DNA of 64,000 nucleotides from Bacillus sp. Cs-700 (lineage in GTDB: Bacteria; Bacillota; Bacilli; Bacillales; Guptibacillaceae), in contig NZ_CP041063.1 in the NCBI RefSeq assembly GCF_011082085.1, positions 186,001 to 250,000 on the forward strand, in the 5' to 3' direction. This document shows, in pieces, positions 51,057 to 60,379 of the stretch. A program made the position numbers and the translations under genes. The notes below the pieces were generated by a model. The model saw nothing but the letters and a program-made list of their open reading frames with translations. It had not been told where the DNA came from and searched no databases. Within the stretch, counting starts at the first letter, position 1; each line of letters starts with the position of its first letter.

Positions 51057-52406
51057 ATGGCATTTGAAGGGTTAGCCGACCGACTGCAAGACACCCTGCA
51101 GAAGATACGCGGTAAAGGGAAAGTAACGGAAGCTGACGTAAAAGAAATGATGCGTGAAGTAAGGTTAGCCTTGCTTGAAGCGGACGTTAACTTTAAAGTC
51201 GTAAAACAGTTTATCAACAAGGTCAAAGAGCGCGCCGTTGGACAGGAAGTTATGAAAAGCCTGACCCCAGGGCAGCAGGTCATTAAAGTCGTTAATGAAG
51301 AGCTGACAGCGCTTATGGGTGGAGAACAGAGTAAGATTGCTGTTTCAAACCGCCCACCGACTGTGATTATGATGGCCGGTCTACAGGGTGCGGGTAAGAC
51401 GACAACTGTCGGTAAGCTTGCAAACCATTTACGTAAAAATCATAACCGTAAACCACTTTTAGTAGCGGCGGATATTTACCGCCCTGCAGCGATTAACCAG
51501 CTTGAAACACTCGGTAAACAGCTTAGTATGCCGGTCTTCTCGATGGGTGATCAAGTGAGTCCGGTAGAAATTGCTACCAAAGCAATTGAAAAAGCAAAAG
51601 AAGAACATCTCGACTATGTCATTATTGACACGGCCGGTCGCTTGCATATTGATGAAAATCTAATGCAGGAGCTAAAAGATGTTAAAGAAGCTGTTACGCC
51701 TGATGAAATCTTCCTAGTGGTTGATTCCATGACAGGACAAGACGCTGTGAATGTAGCTGAAAGCTTTAATGATGCCCTTGATATTACAGGTGTTGTTCTA
51801 ACAAAGCTTGATGGTGACACGCGCGGTGGTGCTGCACTGTCGATCAAGTCTGTAACAGATAAACCGATCAAGTTCGCAGGTATGGGTGAAAAACTTGATG
51901 CACTAGAACCGTTTCATCCCGAGAGAATGGCTTCGCGAATTCTCGGCATGGGTGACGTGCTAACGCTCATTGAAAAAGCCCAGACTTCTGTTGATGAAGA
52001 CAAAGCGAAAGAGCTTGAGAAAAAGATGCGAACGATGAGTTTTACGTTTGATGATTTCCTTGATCAACTTGGTCAGGTTCGAAGCATGGGACCGCTTGAT
52101 GAATTGATGGACATGATTCCTGGTATGAATAAAAAAGCCATGAAAAATGTAAGTGTTGATGAAAAACAGATTTGCCGGGTTGAGGCCATTATTCAGTCAA
52201 TGACAACACGTGAAAAAGAAGAGCCAGATATTATCAATGCGAGTCGCAAAAAGCGAATTGCCGTCGGTAGTGGTACGTCTGTTCAAGATGTCAATCGTCT
52301 CTTGAAGCAATTTGATGAGATGAAGAAGATGATGAAGCAGATGACCAATATGTCTAAAGGCGGTAAGAAAAAAGGCAAGGGCATGAATTTCCCATTCATG
52401 CAATAA
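51057..52406 (+). CDS. ffh: Signal recognition particle protein Ffh
   Basis: The SRP54 GTPase that binds signal peptides on ribosomes. The 449-residue protein has an N domain, G domain (GLQGAGKTTT near 105-114, DTAGR, TKLDGD) and a methionine-rich M domain from about 300. The M domain includes the RNA-binding SGTSVQDVNRLLKQFDEM and the Met-rich KKMMKQM tail. No 4.5S RNA gene is seen nearby. Confidence 0.97.
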   Translation: MAFEGLADRLQDTLQKIRGKGKVTEADVKEMMREVRLALLEADVNFKVVKQFINKVKERAVGQEVMKSLTPGQQVIKVVNEELTALMGGEQSKIAVSNRPPTVIMMAGLQGAGKTTTVGKLANHLRKNHNRKPLLVAADIYRPAAINQLETLGKQLSMPVFSMGDQVSPVEIATKAIEKAKEEHLDYVIIDTAGRLHIDENLMQELKDVKEAVTPDEIFLVVDSMTGQDAVNVAESFNDALDITGVVLTKLDGDTRGGAALSIKSVTDKPIKFAGMGEKLDALEPFHPERMASRILGMGDVLTLIEKAQTSVDEDKAKELEKKMRTMSFTFDDFLDQLGQVRSMGPLDELMDMIPGMNKKAMKNVSVDEKQICRVEAIIQSMTTREKEEPDIINASRKKRIAVGSGTSVQDVNRLLKQFDEMKKMMKQMTNMSKGGKKKGKGMNFPFMQ

Positions 52407-52425
52407 AAATGAAGTAAATTTTCTC

Positions 52426-52454
52426 TTTACAAGAGTATAAATTTATGATATTAT
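52426..52454 (+). promoter_or_regulatory. sigma-A promoter of the rpsP operon
   Basis: TTTACA (52426-52431), 17 bases, TATTAT (52449-52454) with an extended TGA. It lies between ffh and rpsP. Confidence 0.75.
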
Positions 52455-52490
52455 ATTGATTTATGTGAACATTTTTTGGAGGTGAAAGAC

Positions 52491-52763
52491 ATGGCAGTTA
52501 AAATTCGTTTAAAGCGTATGGGTGCTAAAAGAGCTCCTTACTATCGCGTAGTTGTTGCTGATTCACGTGCACCACGTGACGGACGCTTCATCGAGGAAAT
52601 CGGAACTTACAATCCGGTTGCTAATCCAGTTGAAGTGAAAATCAACGAAGAGAAAGCTCTTGATTGGATGCTTAAAGGCGCTAAGCCTTCTGATACAGTA
52701 CGTAACCTATTCTCCACTGCAGGACTTATGGAGAAGCTTCACAACGCAAAAAACACAAAGTAA
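52491..52763 (+). CDS. rpsP: Small ribosomal subunit protein bS16
   Basis: A 90-residue protein starting [20 protein letters not shown], the S16 signature. ATG 52491 follows the strong TTGGAGGTGAAAGAC; the frame upstream of it is inside that site. It heads a ribosome maturation cluster with khpA, ylqD, rimM and trmD. Confidence 0.97.
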   Translation: MAVKIRLKRMGAKRAPYYRVVVADSRAPRDGRFIEEIGTYNPVANPVEVKINEEKALDWMLKGAKPSDTVRNLFSTAGLMEKLHNAKNTK

Positions 52764-52767
52764 TTTA

Positions 52768-52807
52768 ACACCTTAGAGGAGGCTTTCTTGAAAGCCTCCT
52801 TTGGTGT
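52768..52807 (+). terminator. Hairpin between rpsP and khpA, possible partial terminator
   Basis: AGGAGGCTTT / AAAGCCTCCT around CTTG, extended by ACACC / GGTGT outside. There is no long T run, so partial termination or mRNA protection that raises S16 over downstream genes is more likely than full termination. Confidence 0.6.
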
Positions 52808-52845
52808 ATCCTGGTCCATCATTTCGAAAAAGGTGGGAGACGTTC

Positions 52846-53073
52846 ATGGAAGCCCTGGTTGAAACAATTGTAAAAGCTCTTGTCGATCATCCTGATGATG
52901 TTCGAGTTGAAAAAGAAGCAACAAACAGTCTGGACATCTACAAGCTTTACGTTCATGCCGATGATACAGGTAAAGTGATTGGAAAGCAGGGGAAGGTTGC
53001 TAAATCAATCCGAACAGTAATGAATGCCGCGGCTGTTCAGTCAAGCAAACGCGTACAGTTGGAGATACTTTAG
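52846..53073 (+). CDS. khpA: KH-domain RNA-binding protein KhpA (YlqC)
   Basis: A 75-residue single-KH-domain protein; the KH loop is GKVIGKQGKVAKSIR near 45-59. KhpA partners with KhpB in RNA binding and cell division or elongation control in Gram-positive bacteria. ATG 52846 follows GGTGGGAGACGTTC, giving MEALVETIVKALVDHPDDV as in Bacillus; the longer frame begins in the upstream hairpin. Confidence 0.93.
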   Translation: MEALVETIVKALVDHPDDVRVEKEATNSLDIYKLYVHADDTGKVIGKQGKVAKSIRTVMNAAAVQSSKRVQLEIL

Positions 53074-53098
53074 GGGGAGCTTACACTCCTCTTTTTTA
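53072..53098 (+). terminator. Weak terminator after khpA
   Basis: GGGGGAG pairs with CTCCTCT (some G-U pairs) followed by a T run. It overlaps the khpA stop. Confidence 0.5.
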
Positions 53099-53149
53099 TT
53101 TGTAACTTTAAAGACCATTAAAATGACATTACATACGGAGGGCAGTGCG

Positions 53150-53566
53150 ATGAAAATCATTGTAACGTATGACGTGAAACAAGTTTTAACAGAGCAAAGC
53201 CGGGCTTCTTATTTACAACAATGGCAAAAAGAACGCTCAGCCCTTCAACAGGAAAAGGAACATCTCCAATTTGAAATGAAACGATTGCAAAAAAAGCGTC
53301 CGTCTGACCACAAGTGGATTGCCGATCAGTTTGAAAAAGAAATCCGGTCGAGAACGGAACGGATGTCTTATTTGGATTTTAAGATCGATCAGCTTGACCA
53401 GTTATCACCAGGGTCTGAAATCCACGATGGGGAGATTCAATCGATTCAAGAGGTTCGAGTTGGTGAAAAGTGGCATGCACGAGAGCAAAAAGGTAAAATA
53501 GTCATTAAAGACGGGATCGTGCAAAGCATTGTCCCTGATTCCACAGGAAAGGATATCACGATATGA
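53150..53566 (+). CDS. ylqD: YlqD family protein
   Basis: A 138-residue protein beginning [18 protein letters not shown], the YlqD signature. The middle (about 25-90) is highly charged and predicted coiled coil; the C-terminal part is a small beta domain ([24 protein letters not shown]). Function is unknown. ATG 53150 follows CGGAGGGCAGTGCG. It overlaps rimM by four bases, implying a role near ribosome maturation, which is only inference. Confidence 0.88.
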   Translation: MKIIVTYDVKQVLTEQSRASYLQQWQKERSALQQEKEHLQFEMKRLQKKRPSDHKWIADQFEKEIRSRTERMSYLDFKIDQLDQLSPGSEIHDGEIQSIQEVRVGEKWHAREQKGKIVIKDGIVQSIVPDSTGKDITI

Positions 53567-54078
53567 CAGAATGGCTTAATGTAGGCAAAATCGTTAATAC
53601 TCACGGCGTGCGAGGAGAAGTACGCGTGATTTCAAGAACGGACTTCCCGGAGGAACGTTATGCGGTTGGCAGCACGCTTTATTTATTTAAGGATGAAGAA
53701 CCAGTGTCTTTAACCGTTGCATCTCACCGTAAACATAAGCAGTTTGATTTACTGACATTTGAAGGCTTTCATAATATTAACGAAGTGGTTCATATGAAAG
53801 AAGGCATTTTAAAAGTTAAGGAAGATCAAGGTGGTCGGCTTGCCGAAGAAGAGTTCTATTACCGAGATATCATTGGACTTGAAGTTCATACAGAAGAAGG
53901 CGAATATTTAGGGAAAATCAAAGAAATCTTATCGCCTGGAGCAAACGATGTTTGGGTAGTTCAAAGCATAAGCGGTGGTAAAGACCTTTTATTGCCTTAC
54001 ATCGAGCAGGTTGTAAAGCAAGTTGATTTAGCGGAAGGGAAAGTTACCGTTCATTTGATGGAAGGACTTCGTGATTAG
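53563..54078 (+). CDS. rimM: 16S rRNA processing protein RimM
   Basis: A 30S maturation factor that binds S19. The 171-residue protein has the N-terminal RimM domain ([16 protein letters not shown], about 6-21) and a C-terminal PRC barrel ([20 protein letters not shown]). The ATGA overlap with ylqD and close spacing to trmD are the conserved arrangement. Confidence 0.96.
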   Translation: MTEWLNVGKIVNTHGVRGEVRVISRTDFPEERYAVGSTLYLFKDEEPVSLTVASHRKHKQFDLLTFEGFHNINEVVHMKEGILKVKEDQGGRLAEEEFYYRDIIGLEVHTEEGEYLGKIKEILSPGANDVWVVQSISGGKDLLLPYIEQVVKQVDLAEGKVTVHLMEGLRD

Positions 54079-54079
54079 C

Positions 54080-54811
54080 ATGAAAATTGATGTGCTTTCT
54101 CTGTTTCCAGAAATGTTTACAGGTGTGTTTAATCATTCGATCTTGAAACGCGCTCAGGATAATGGAGCCGTCTCTTACAATGTAACCAATTTCAGAGATT
54201 ACAGTTTGAACAAACACAAAAGCGTGGATGATTACCCATATGGTGGTGGCGCTGGAATGGTATTAACGCCTCAGCCGGTTTTTGATGCGGTCAATGATCT
54301 GTCTGAAGGAAAGCGCCCGCGCGTCATCCTTATGTGTCCTCAAGGAGAGAGGTTTACACAGAAGAAGGCAGAAGAATTAGCGAAAGAAGAGCATCTCGTT
54401 TTTATATGCGGTCATTATGAAGGATACGATGAGCGAATTCGAGAAAATCTTGTCACGGATGAGATCTCGATTGGAGATTTTGTATTAACTGGTGGCGAAC
54501 TCGGTAGCATGGTTGTTATTGATAGTGTAACGAGACTTATCCCTGGTGTTTTAGGAAATGATACGTCAGCTCCAATGGATTCCTTTAGCAGTGGGTTACT
54601 TGAACATCCTCATTATACGCGTCCTGCTGAATACAAAGGGATGAGTGTTCCTGATGTGCTTATGTCTGGTAACCATGAGGCGATACGAAAATGGCGTCTT
54701 AAAGAGTCGTTACGACGCACCTTGAATAGAAGAGCAGATCTTTTAAACGAGAAGGACTTAACAAATGAAGAGCACAAGTTACTAAGTGAAATAAAGAGAG
54801 AAAAAGAATGA
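54080..54811 (+). CDS. trmD: tRNA (guanine37-N1)-methyltransferase TrmD
   Basis: Makes m1G37, which prevents frameshifting. The 243-residue protein has the SPOUT trefoil-knot motifs: [25 protein letters not shown] and [12 protein letters not shown] choose ATG 54080 ([13 protein letters not shown]); GTG 54071 is better spaced from GGAAGGA but adds residues not seen in relatives and overlaps rimM. Either would be made from the same transcript. Confidence 0.96.
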   Translation: MKIDVLSLFPEMFTGVFNHSILKRAQDNGAVSYNVTNFRDYSLNKHKSVDDYPYGGGAGMVLTPQPVFDAVNDLSEGKRPRVILMCPQGERFTQKKAEELAKEEHLVFICGHYEGYDERIRENLVTDEISIGDFVLTGGELGSMVVIDSVTRLIPGVLGNDTSAPMDSFSSGLLEHPHYTRPAEYKGMSVPDVLMSGNHEAIRKWRLKESLRRTLNRRADLLNEKDLTNEEHKLLSEIKREKE

Positions 54812-54819
54812 ATTCATTC

Positions 54820-54848
54820 TTGTAATCTAAAAAGTGCTATGCTATGAT
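54820..54848 (+). promoter_or_regulatory. sigma-A promoter of rplS
   Basis: TTGTAA (54820-54825), 17 bases, TATGAT (54843-54848), directly after trmD. It gives rplS its own transcription start near 54855. Confidence 0.75.
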
Positions 54849-54854
54849 AACAGT

Positions 54855-54937
54855 TGTGGCATTAGTCACGTATTACGATGTTCCGCTGTAATGTAAGACG
54901 ATTTATATGAGCATCTGTGTGGAAGGAGGGTTACTTG
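54855..54937 (+). ncRNA. rplS mRNA leader, possible L19 leader element
   Basis: About 80 untranslated bases lie between the promoter and ATG, including an ATTAC…GTAAT pairing around 54873-54895. L19 leader RNAs that bind their own protein are known in Bacilli. I cannot confirm the conserved fold by eye, so this rests mainly on position. Confidence 0.35.
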
Positions 54938-55282
54938 ATGCACAAGTTAATCCAGGATATCACAAAAGACCAACTTAAGTCGGATCTTCCTAATTTCCGA
55001 CCAGGAGATACTGTGAAAGTTCACGTTAAAGTTGTCGAAGGCACTCGTGAGCGTATTCAGTTATTCGAAGGTGTTGTGATTAAACGACGTGGTGGCGGAA
55101 TCAGCGAAACATTTACAGTTCGTAAGATTTCTTACGGAGTAGGTGTTGAGCGTACATTCCCAGTACATTCACCGAAAGTTGCTAAGCTTGAAGTTGCTCG
55201 TCGCGGTAAAGTTCGCCGTGCTAAGCTATACTACTTGCGTGCACTTCGTGGTAAAGCCGCTCGTATTAAAGAAATTCGATAA
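54938..55282 (+). CDS. rplS: Large ribosomal subunit protein bL19
   Basis: A 114-residue basic protein with [22 protein letters not shown] and [18 protein letters not shown], the L19 signatures. ATG 54938 is seven bases after GGAAGGAGGG; the seven-residue upstream extension is the binding site itself. Confidence 0.97.
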   Translation: MHKLIQDITKDQLKSDLPNFRPGDTVKVHVKVVEGTRERIQLFEGVVIKRRGGGISETFTVRKISYGVGVERTFPVHSPKVAKLEVARRGKVRRAKLYYLRALRGKAARIKEIR

Positions 55283-55295
55283 AGTAAGACACGGA

Positions 55296-55327
55296 GAAGG
55301 AGCTTGCATTGCCAGGCTCCTTTTTTC
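55296..55327 (+). terminator. Terminator after rplS
   Basis: AAGGAGC / GCTCCTT stem followed by T6. Confidence 0.85.
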
Positions 55328-55347
55328 TATTGAAAAAAAATCGCCAT

Positions 55348-55376
55348 ATGAAAAAAACGTCACTCTGTGATAAAAT
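55348..55376 (+). promoter_or_regulatory. Candidate promoter of the signal peptidase gene
   Basis: ATGAAA (55348-55353), 17 bases, TAAAAT (55371-55376) with an extended TGA. It leaves an untranslated leader of about 75 bases. Confidence 0.5.
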
Positions 55377-55459
55377 AAAGCGAATTACCAAGGTTTGTAG
55401 GAAAGGCATAAGGGGAAAGAAGTAGGTAAAAAAAGAGCCTTTCATTAGGAGGAACAAGC

Positions 55460-56023
55460 ATGAATAGCACCAGATCAGCAGAGAAAAAAGATTCCTGGGA
55501 GTGGATACGTGCGCTCATTATTGCTTTTATTCTAGCAGGAGCCGTTCGTTATTTTATTTTTGCTCCTATTGTAGTTGATGGAGAAAGCATGATGCCGACG
55601 CTTCAAGACCGTGATCGGATGATCGTGAATAAAATCAGTTATAATATTGGTGATGCTGAACGTTTCGATATTATTGTATTTGAGGCCCCTGAAGGCAAAG
55701 ATTATATTAAGCGAGTGATCGGTCTTCCTGGAGATAAGGTGGAATACAAAGGTGATATGCTTTACGTAAATGGTAAAGCAATGAAAGAACCTTATCTAGA
55801 ATCTTATAAAGATGATTTATTAGAAGGTAACCTCACCTATGATTTTGATCTAACCGGAGTAACTGGTGAAGCAACCGTTCCAGAAGGGCATTTGTTTGTC
55901 ATGGGTGACAATCGACAGCATAGTAAAGATAGTCGCTCCATTGGCTTCGTTCCTGTAGAGAAAGTAATAGGAGAAGCAAACGTTATTTTTTGGCCTTTAA
56001 ATGATATACAAGTAATGGAATAG
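55460..56023 (+). CDS. lepB: Type I signal peptidase
   Basis: A 187-residue membrane-anchored protease that removes signal peptides from exported proteins. One N-terminal transmembrane segment (about 14-36) is followed by [11 protein letters not shown] with the catalytic Ser, and [11 protein letters not shown] with the catalytic Lys. [16 protein letters not shown] is the box E region. Start ATG follows AGGAGGAACAAGC. B. subtilis lacks a sip gene at this position; some other Bacillaceae carry one here. Confidence 0.95.
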   Translation: MNSTRSAEKKDSWEWIRALIIAFILAGAVRYFIFAPIVVDGESMMPTLQDRDRMIVNKISYNIGDAERFDIIVFEAPEGKDYIKRVIGLPGDKVEYKGDMLYVNGKAMKEPYLESYKDDLLEGNLTYDFDLTGVTGEATVPEGHLFVMGDNRQHSKDSRSIGFVPVEKVIGEANVIFWPLNDIQVME

Positions 56024-56067
56024 TGTGGGATGTATCCCCGCATGATTTGAGAATAGGTGGAGATTGC

Positions 56068-56916
56068 ATGACGATTCAATGGTTTCCCGGACATATGGCA
56101 AAAGCAAGACGGGAGATTACCGAAAAGCTAAAAATGATTGATGTTGTAATTGAACTAGTGGATGCACGAATCCCACTTGCTTCAAGAAATCCGATGATTG
56201 ATGAAATTGTTTCGTCAAAACCAAGGCTTATTTTGCTCAATAAAGCAGATATGGCGGATAATCAGAAAACAGCCGAGTGGAAGCATTATTTTCAGTCCCA
56301 GGGTCATAAAGCATTAGCGATTGATTCACAAACGGGTAAAGGTGTGAAAAGCATTCCTGCTGCTGCGAGAGAGCTGATGAGTGATAAAATTGATCGCATG
56401 ATTGAAAAAGGCATGAAACCTCGAGCTGTGCGTGCTTTAATTTTAGGAATTCCAAACGTCGGGAAATCGACGTTAATTAACCGTTTGGCAGGGAAAAAGA
56501 TTGCTAAAACAGGTGATCGCCCAGGTATTACAAAGAAGCAACAGTGGATCAAAGTCGGAGATGAGATGGACCTTCTTGATACGCCGGGAATTCTCTGGCC
56601 TAAATTTGAAGATCAAATTACCGGATATAAGCTTGCTGCGACGGGAGCAATTAAAGATGAAATTCTTGATTTTCAAGATATTTCGGTATTTGTGCTGAAG
56701 TTTATGAGTGAACATTATCCGGATCGACTAATGGACCGGTATCATCTTGATCACATCCCGGAAGATGTTGTGGAATTGTTTGATGAAATCGGAAAAAAAC
56801 GTGGATTTTTAATGAGTGGTGGCTGGATTGATTATGATAAAACAGCTGAAACCGTTCTTCGAGAGCTACGAAGTGGTAAATTGGGCGACGTATCGTTAGA
56901 AACGCCAGAAAGGTAA
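56068..56916 (+). CDS. rbgA: Ribosome biogenesis GTPase RbgA (YlqF)
   Basis: A circularly permuted GTPase needed for late 50S assembly. From ATG 56068 (GGTGGAGATTGC before it) there are 282 residues beginning [18 protein letters not shown]4 LNKADMAD precedes G1 [12 protein letters not shown], and G3 DTPGILWP follows. A C-terminal RNA-binding domain completes it. The longer frame into the sip stop is not supported. Confidence 0.96.
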   Translation: MTIQWFPGHMAKARREITEKLKMIDVVIELVDARIPLASRNPMIDEIVSSKPRLILLNKADMADNQKTAEWKHYFQSQGHKALAIDSQTGKGVKSIPAAARELMSDKIDRMIEKGMKPRAVRALILGIPNVGKSTLINRLAGKKIAKTGDRPGITKKQQWIKVGDEMDLLDTPGILWPKFEDQITGYKLAATGAIKDEILDFQDISVFVLKFMSEHYPDRLMDRYHLDHIPEDVVELFDEIGKKRGFLMSGGWIDYDKTAETVLRELRSGKLGDVSLETPER

Positions 56917-56938
56917 GGCCATGAGCCTTACCTTTTTT
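56910..56938 (+). terminator. Terminator after rbgA
   Basis: GGTAAGGC / GCCTTACC around CATGA, then T6. It overlaps the rbgA stop. Confidence 0.85.
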
Positions 56939-56966
56939 AAGTGAACATTAAGAAAGAGGGGATCAT

Positions 56967-57743
56967 ATGAGCGATCAATTAAAGTCGATTAAAGAAATTG
57001 ATCAAATGTTGAAGGAAGGACAGTATACGAACGAAGATTGGGATCAATGGAAGCATGATGAACGAAAAGGGGTTGCACGCTTACTTGCTAGGGAAGGAAA
57101 GAAAGAACAAGAAAAAATGAAGATACTTAAGATGCATGAAGAAATGAGCGTCCTAGAAGCTCACTACAGAGGAAATGGGCGTCTTTCGATAGCAGGAGTC
57201 GATGAAGTAGGAAGAGGCCCTCTAGCAGGCCCTGTCGTTGCTTCAGCAGTCATATTAGATCCTGAAGTGCCGATTCTTGGCCTTCAAGATTCAAAAAAAC
57301 TGTCACATGCGAAATTAAATGACCTTTTTGACCAAATACATATGGATGCCGTCGCTATTGGGGTTGGTGTTGTTAGTGCAGCTGAAATCGATGAATTAAA
57401 TATTTATCAAGCGACAAAAAAAGCAATGCAACAAGCTGTTGAGGGATTACGTGTACAAGCTGATTTCTTACTTGTAGATGCCATGCACATTCCGATTCAG
57501 ATCGATCAAGAGTCTCTTATCAAAGGAGACGCTAGAAGTGTTAGTATTGCAGCCGCATCCATCATTGCCAAAGTAACACGTGATCGCATGATGGTGAAAT
57601 TAGCAGAAACCTATCCAGAGTATGGATTTGAACGACATGTAGGTTATGGAACAAAGGAGCATCTTTCTGCCCTTGATGAATTTGGTATTACAGAAGTCCA
57701 CCGAAGATCATTTGCGCCTGTAAGAGATCGTTTAAGCGTATGA
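56967..57743 (+). CDS. rnhB: Ribonuclease HII
   Basis: Removes ribonucleotides from DNA. The 258-residue protein has a Bacillus-type N-terminal extension of about 75 residues, then DEVGRGPLAGPVV (catalytic Asp-Glu), LQDSKKLSHAK, LVDAMHIPI and a final SFAPVRDRL. AAGAGGGGATCAT precedes the ATG. No gene for YlqG or YlqH follows, unlike B. subtilis. Confidence 0.96.
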   Translation: MSDQLKSIKEIDQMLKEGQYTNEDWDQWKHDERKGVARLLAREGKKEQEKMKILKMHEEMSVLEAHYRGNGRLSIAGVDEVGRGPLAGPVVASAVILDPEVPILGLQDSKKLSHAKLNDLFDQIHMDAVAIGVGVVSAAEIDELNIYQATKKAMQQAVEGLRVQADFLLVDAMHIPIQIDQESLIKGDARSVSIAAASIIAKVTRDRMMVKLAETYPEYGFERHVGYGTKEHLSALDEFGITEVHRRSFAPVRDRLSV

Positions 57744-57774
57744 ATAGGTAGAAAAGGTTGATACTATACCTATT
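57743..57774 (+). promoter_or_regulatory. Inverted repeat and possible promoter of the small gene
   Basis: AATAGGTA (57743-57750) is perfectly repeated inverted as TACCTATT (57767-57774). Between them is an extended -10 TGATACTAT (57759-57767) with no good -35. An operator over the promoter is possible. Confidence 0.35.
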
Positions 57775-57797
57775 CTAATGTGAAGGAGCCATCATTT

Positions 57798-57974
57798 GTG
57801 AAAGATCCAGGACCTCAAGAAAAGAATGAATCTTTTTATGAAGAAGCAGGAGAAGAGTTTGGTGTCTATACCCCAGCAGCAGCAAGAGAATTAACGATTA
57901 CGGACCATAAGAAGAGGGAGCAAGAAAGCCCGCCTAAGAAAGCGGGAAGAAATGAGCAGGAAGAGGGGAGGTGA
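57798..57974 (+). CDS. Small charged protein of unknown function
   Basis: A 58-residue hydrophilic protein, rich in Glu, Lys and Pro, starting at GTG 57798 behind AAGGAG with nine-base spacing (MKDPGPQEKNESFYEEAGEEF…). No signal peptide, membrane segment or known domain is seen. It has a possible promoter with an inverted repeat just upstream, and its stop codon lies in the loop of its own terminator, so it is a self-contained unit. I do not recognise the family; it may be non-conserved. Confidence 0.5.
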   Translation: MKDPGPQEKNESFYEEAGEEFGVYTPAAARELTITDHKKREQESPPKKAGRNEQEEGR

Positions 57975-57990
57975 CCCCTCTTCTTTTTTT
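57960..57990 (+). terminator. Terminator after the small gene
   Basis: GAAGAGGGG / CCCCTCTTC around AGGTGA, then T7. The small gene's TGA is in the loop. Confidence 0.92.
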
Positions 57991-58130
57991 GATTTTATTT
58001 CGTTTATTCTAAATTTACTACGTGGCACTCATTTTCGCAGAACAAGCGTGAAATAAGCGGAATGATTCGTTTTCAGACGATGATTTGGAACAATTTTTGC
58101 AAGAAAGAAAAGAGACTTTATGCAAAAGGG

Positions 58131-58160
58131 TAGACAATCGGTGTGAATTTTCTATACAAT
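58131..58160 (+). promoter_or_regulatory. sigma-A promoter of sucCD
   Basis: TAGACA (58131-58136), 18 bases, TACAAT (58155-58160). The start of transcription would be about 58167. The 140 bases before it hold no recognised element. Confidence 0.6.
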
Positions 58161-58173
58161 GAAAACGTCGTCA
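58159..58173 (+). promoter_or_regulatory. cre-like site for CcpA at the sucC promoter
   Basis: ATGAAAACGTCGTCA matches WTGNAANCGNWNNCW at all but one defined position. It overlaps the -10 and start point, where CcpA binding would repress. Confidence 0.5.
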
Positions 58174-58207
58174 AAGATTTGATTGACTAGGATAGGAGGA
58201 TGAGAGA

Positions 58208-59368
58208 ATGAATATCCATGAATATCAAGGAAAAGAAGTCCTAAGAAGCTACGGGGTATCCGTCCCTAATGGACAAGTCGCATACTCCGCAAAAGAAGCT
58301 GTGGACGTTGCAAAACAATTAGACAGTAGTGTTTATGTTGTCAAAGCACAAATCCATGCAGGTGGTCGAGGGAAAGCTGGCGGAGTTAAAATCGCTAAGA
58401 ACCTTGAGGAAGTTCGTACATATGCTGAGGAGATCCTCGGAAAAACACTTGTTACTCATCAAACAGGACCAGAAGGCAAAGAAGTAAAGCGCTTACTTAT
58501 CGAAGAAGGTTGCGATATTAAACAAGAATACTACGTTGGCCTTGTGCTTGATCGTGTGACATCACGCGTTGTTATGATGGCATCCGAAGAAGGTGGAACT
58601 GAAATTGAAGAAGTGGCTGAACATAGCCCCGAGAAAATCTTCAAAGAAGTGATTGATCCTGCTGTTGGTCTTCAAGGTTATCAAGCTAGAAGACTAGCAT
58701 TTAATATTAATATTCCAAAAGAACAAATTAACAAAGCAGTAAAGTTCATGCTTGGATTGTATAAAGTTTTTGTTGAAAAAGATGCTTCTATTGCTGAAAT
58801 CAACCCACTTGTGACAACGGGTGATGGAAATGTAATGGCGCTTGATGCAAAATTAAACTTTGATCCAAATGCACTTTATCGTCATAAAGATATTCTTGAA
58901 CTTCGTGATCTTGACGAAGAAGATACAAAAGAAATCGAAGCATCAAAATATGAGTTAAGCTACATCGCTCTAGATGGCAATATCGGCTGTATGGTTAACG
59001 GTGCAGGTCTTGCCATGGCAACGATGGATATTATCAAGCATTACGGCGGCGACCCCGCTAACTTCCTTGACGTTGGGGGCGGCGCAACGGCTGAGAAGGT
59101 AACGGAAGCTTTCAAAATTATTCTTTCTGACAAAAACGTTAAAGGCATCTACGTTAACATTTTCGGCGGGATCATGAAGTGTGATGTAATCGCTGAAGGT
59201 GTTGTGGAAGCTACGAAACAAGTAGGTCTTGAAATTCCGCTTGTTGTACGTCTTGAAGGAACAAATGTTGATCTTGGAAAGCAAATCCTGAAAGATTCAG
59301 GATTAAATATTACCGCTGCTGAGTCTATGGCTGACGGCGCGGAAAAAATCGTTTCATTAGTGAAGTAG
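58208..59368 (+). CDS. sucC: Succinate-CoA ligase (ADP-forming) beta subunit
   Basis: With SucD it interconverts succinyl-CoA and succinate in the TCA cycle with ATP formation. The 386-residue protein starts [17 protein letters not shown], has an ATP-grasp domain ([18 protein letters not shown]) and the CoA-ligase part with [13 protein letters not shown] and [27 protein letters not shown] site precedes the ATG. It is followed 16 bases later by sucD. Confidence 0.97.
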   Translation: MNIHEYQGKEVLRSYGVSVPNGQVAYSAKEAVDVAKQLDSSVYVVKAQIHAGGRGKAGGVKIAKNLEEVRTYAEEILGKTLVTHQTGPEGKEVKRLLIEEGCDIKQEYYVGLVLDRVTSRVVMMASEEGGTEIEEVAEHSPEKIFKEVIDPAVGLQGYQARRLAFNINIPKEQINKAVKFMLGLYKVFVEKDASIAEINPLVTTGDGNVMALDAKLNFDPNALYRHKDILELRDLDEEDTKEIEASKYELSYIALDGNIGCMVNGAGLAMATMDIIKHYGGDPANFLDVGGGATAEKVTEAFKIILSDKNVKGIYVNIFGGIMKCDVIAEGVVEATKQVGLEIPLVVRLEGTNVDLGKQILKDSGLNITAAESMADGAEKIVSLVK

Positions 59369-59384
59369 AAAGGCGGGACTAGGA

Positions 59385-60293
59385 ATGAGCGTATACATTA
59401 ATCAAGATACAAAAGTCATCGTTCAAGGGATTACGGGATCTGTTGGTTTATTTCATACACAGCAAATGCTTGAGTATGGTACGAAAATTGTAGGTGGCGT
59501 AACGCCTGGTAAAGGCGGTACTGAAGTGGAAGGCGTTCCTGTATTTGATACCGTGGAGCAAGCCGTTCAAAAAACAGGCGCTAATGCTTCTGTCATTTAT
59601 GTTCCGCCTGCTTTTGCAGCCGATGCCATTATGGAAGCTGTAGACGCTGAAATGGACCTTGCGATTTGTATTACGGAAGGAATTCCGGTTATCGATATGG
59701 TGAAAGTAAAGCGATATATGGAAGGAAAGAAAACGCGTCTTGTTGGACCGAACTGTCCAGGCGTGATCACTCCTGAAGAATGTAAGATCGGCATTATGCC
59801 TGGGTATATCCACAAAAAAGGTCACGTAGGGGTTGTTTCTCGTTCTGGTACGTTAACGTATGAAGCGGTTCATCAACTTTCAGAATCAGGTATTGGTCAA
59901 TCAACAGCCGTTGGTATTGGTGGTGACCCGGTGAATGGCACAGATTTTATCGATGTCTTGAAAGCTTTTAACGAAGATGACGATACTTATGCGGTGATCA
60001 TGATCGGTGAAATCGGCGGTACAGCTGAAGAAGAAGCGGCTGAATGGGTAAAAGCGAACATGACAAAACCTGTAGTTGGCTTTATCGGAGGTCAAACAGC
60101 TCCTCCAGGAAAACGCATGGGCCATGCTGGTGCGATTATTTCTGGTGGTAAAGGTACGGCTGATGAAAAAATCAAAACTATGGAGTCTTGTGGAATTAAA
60201 GTCGCTCCAACGCCTGCAGTAATGGGTGAAACACTGATTTCTGTTTTAGAAGATAAGGGCTTACTAGAGAAGTGCACAACACATAAGGCTTAA
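59385..60293 (+). CDS. sucD: Succinate-CoA ligase (ADP-forming) alpha subunit
   Basis: The CoA-binding subunit, 302 residues. It has [17 protein letters not shown] at the N-terminus, [16 protein letters not shown], and the phosphorylated His in RMGHAGAI near 247. It forms the operon with sucC and ends at a terminator. Confidence 0.97.
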   Translation: MSVYINQDTKVIVQGITGSVGLFHTQQMLEYGTKIVGGVTPGKGGTEVEGVPVFDTVEQAVQKTGANASVIYVPPAFAADAIMEAVDAEMDLAICITEGIPVIDMVKVKRYMEGKKTRLVGPNCPGVITPEECKIGIMPGYIHKKGHVGVVSRSGTLTYEAVHQLSESGIGQSTAVGIGGDPVNGTDFIDVLKAFNEDDDTYAVIMIGEIGGTAEEEAAEWVKANMTKPVVGFIGGQTAPPGKRMGHAGAIISGGKGTADEKIKTMESCGIKVAPTPAVMGETLISVLEDKGLLEKCTTHKA

Positions 60294-60296
60294 TCA

Positions 60297-60328
60297 AAAT
60301 AGCTCCCGTTTTGGGAGCTATTTCTCTT
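60297..60328 (+). terminator. Terminator after sucCD
   Basis: AAATAGCTCCC / GGGAGCTATTT stem followed by a short T/C-rich tail, just past the sucD stop. Confidence 0.8.
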
Positions 60329-60379
60329 ATACATAGCGAGCATGCGATAAATTTTATTCTTGATAGGAGAGAACCGCGA

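Noticed and set aside
51057-52406. Possible frameshift in the Ffh M domain
   Set aside because: The frame is continuous and the conserved SGTSVQDVNRLLKQF block is in place; small differences are ordinary divergence.
53024-53149. Upstream extension of ylqD overlapping khpA
   Set aside because: No homology to YlqD; ATG 53150 has a strong GGAGGG site and the family start MKIIVTYDV.
60311-60379. TTG start for dprA at 60311
   Set aside because: It is inside the sucD terminator stem; TTG 60380 behind AGGAG fits the family length.
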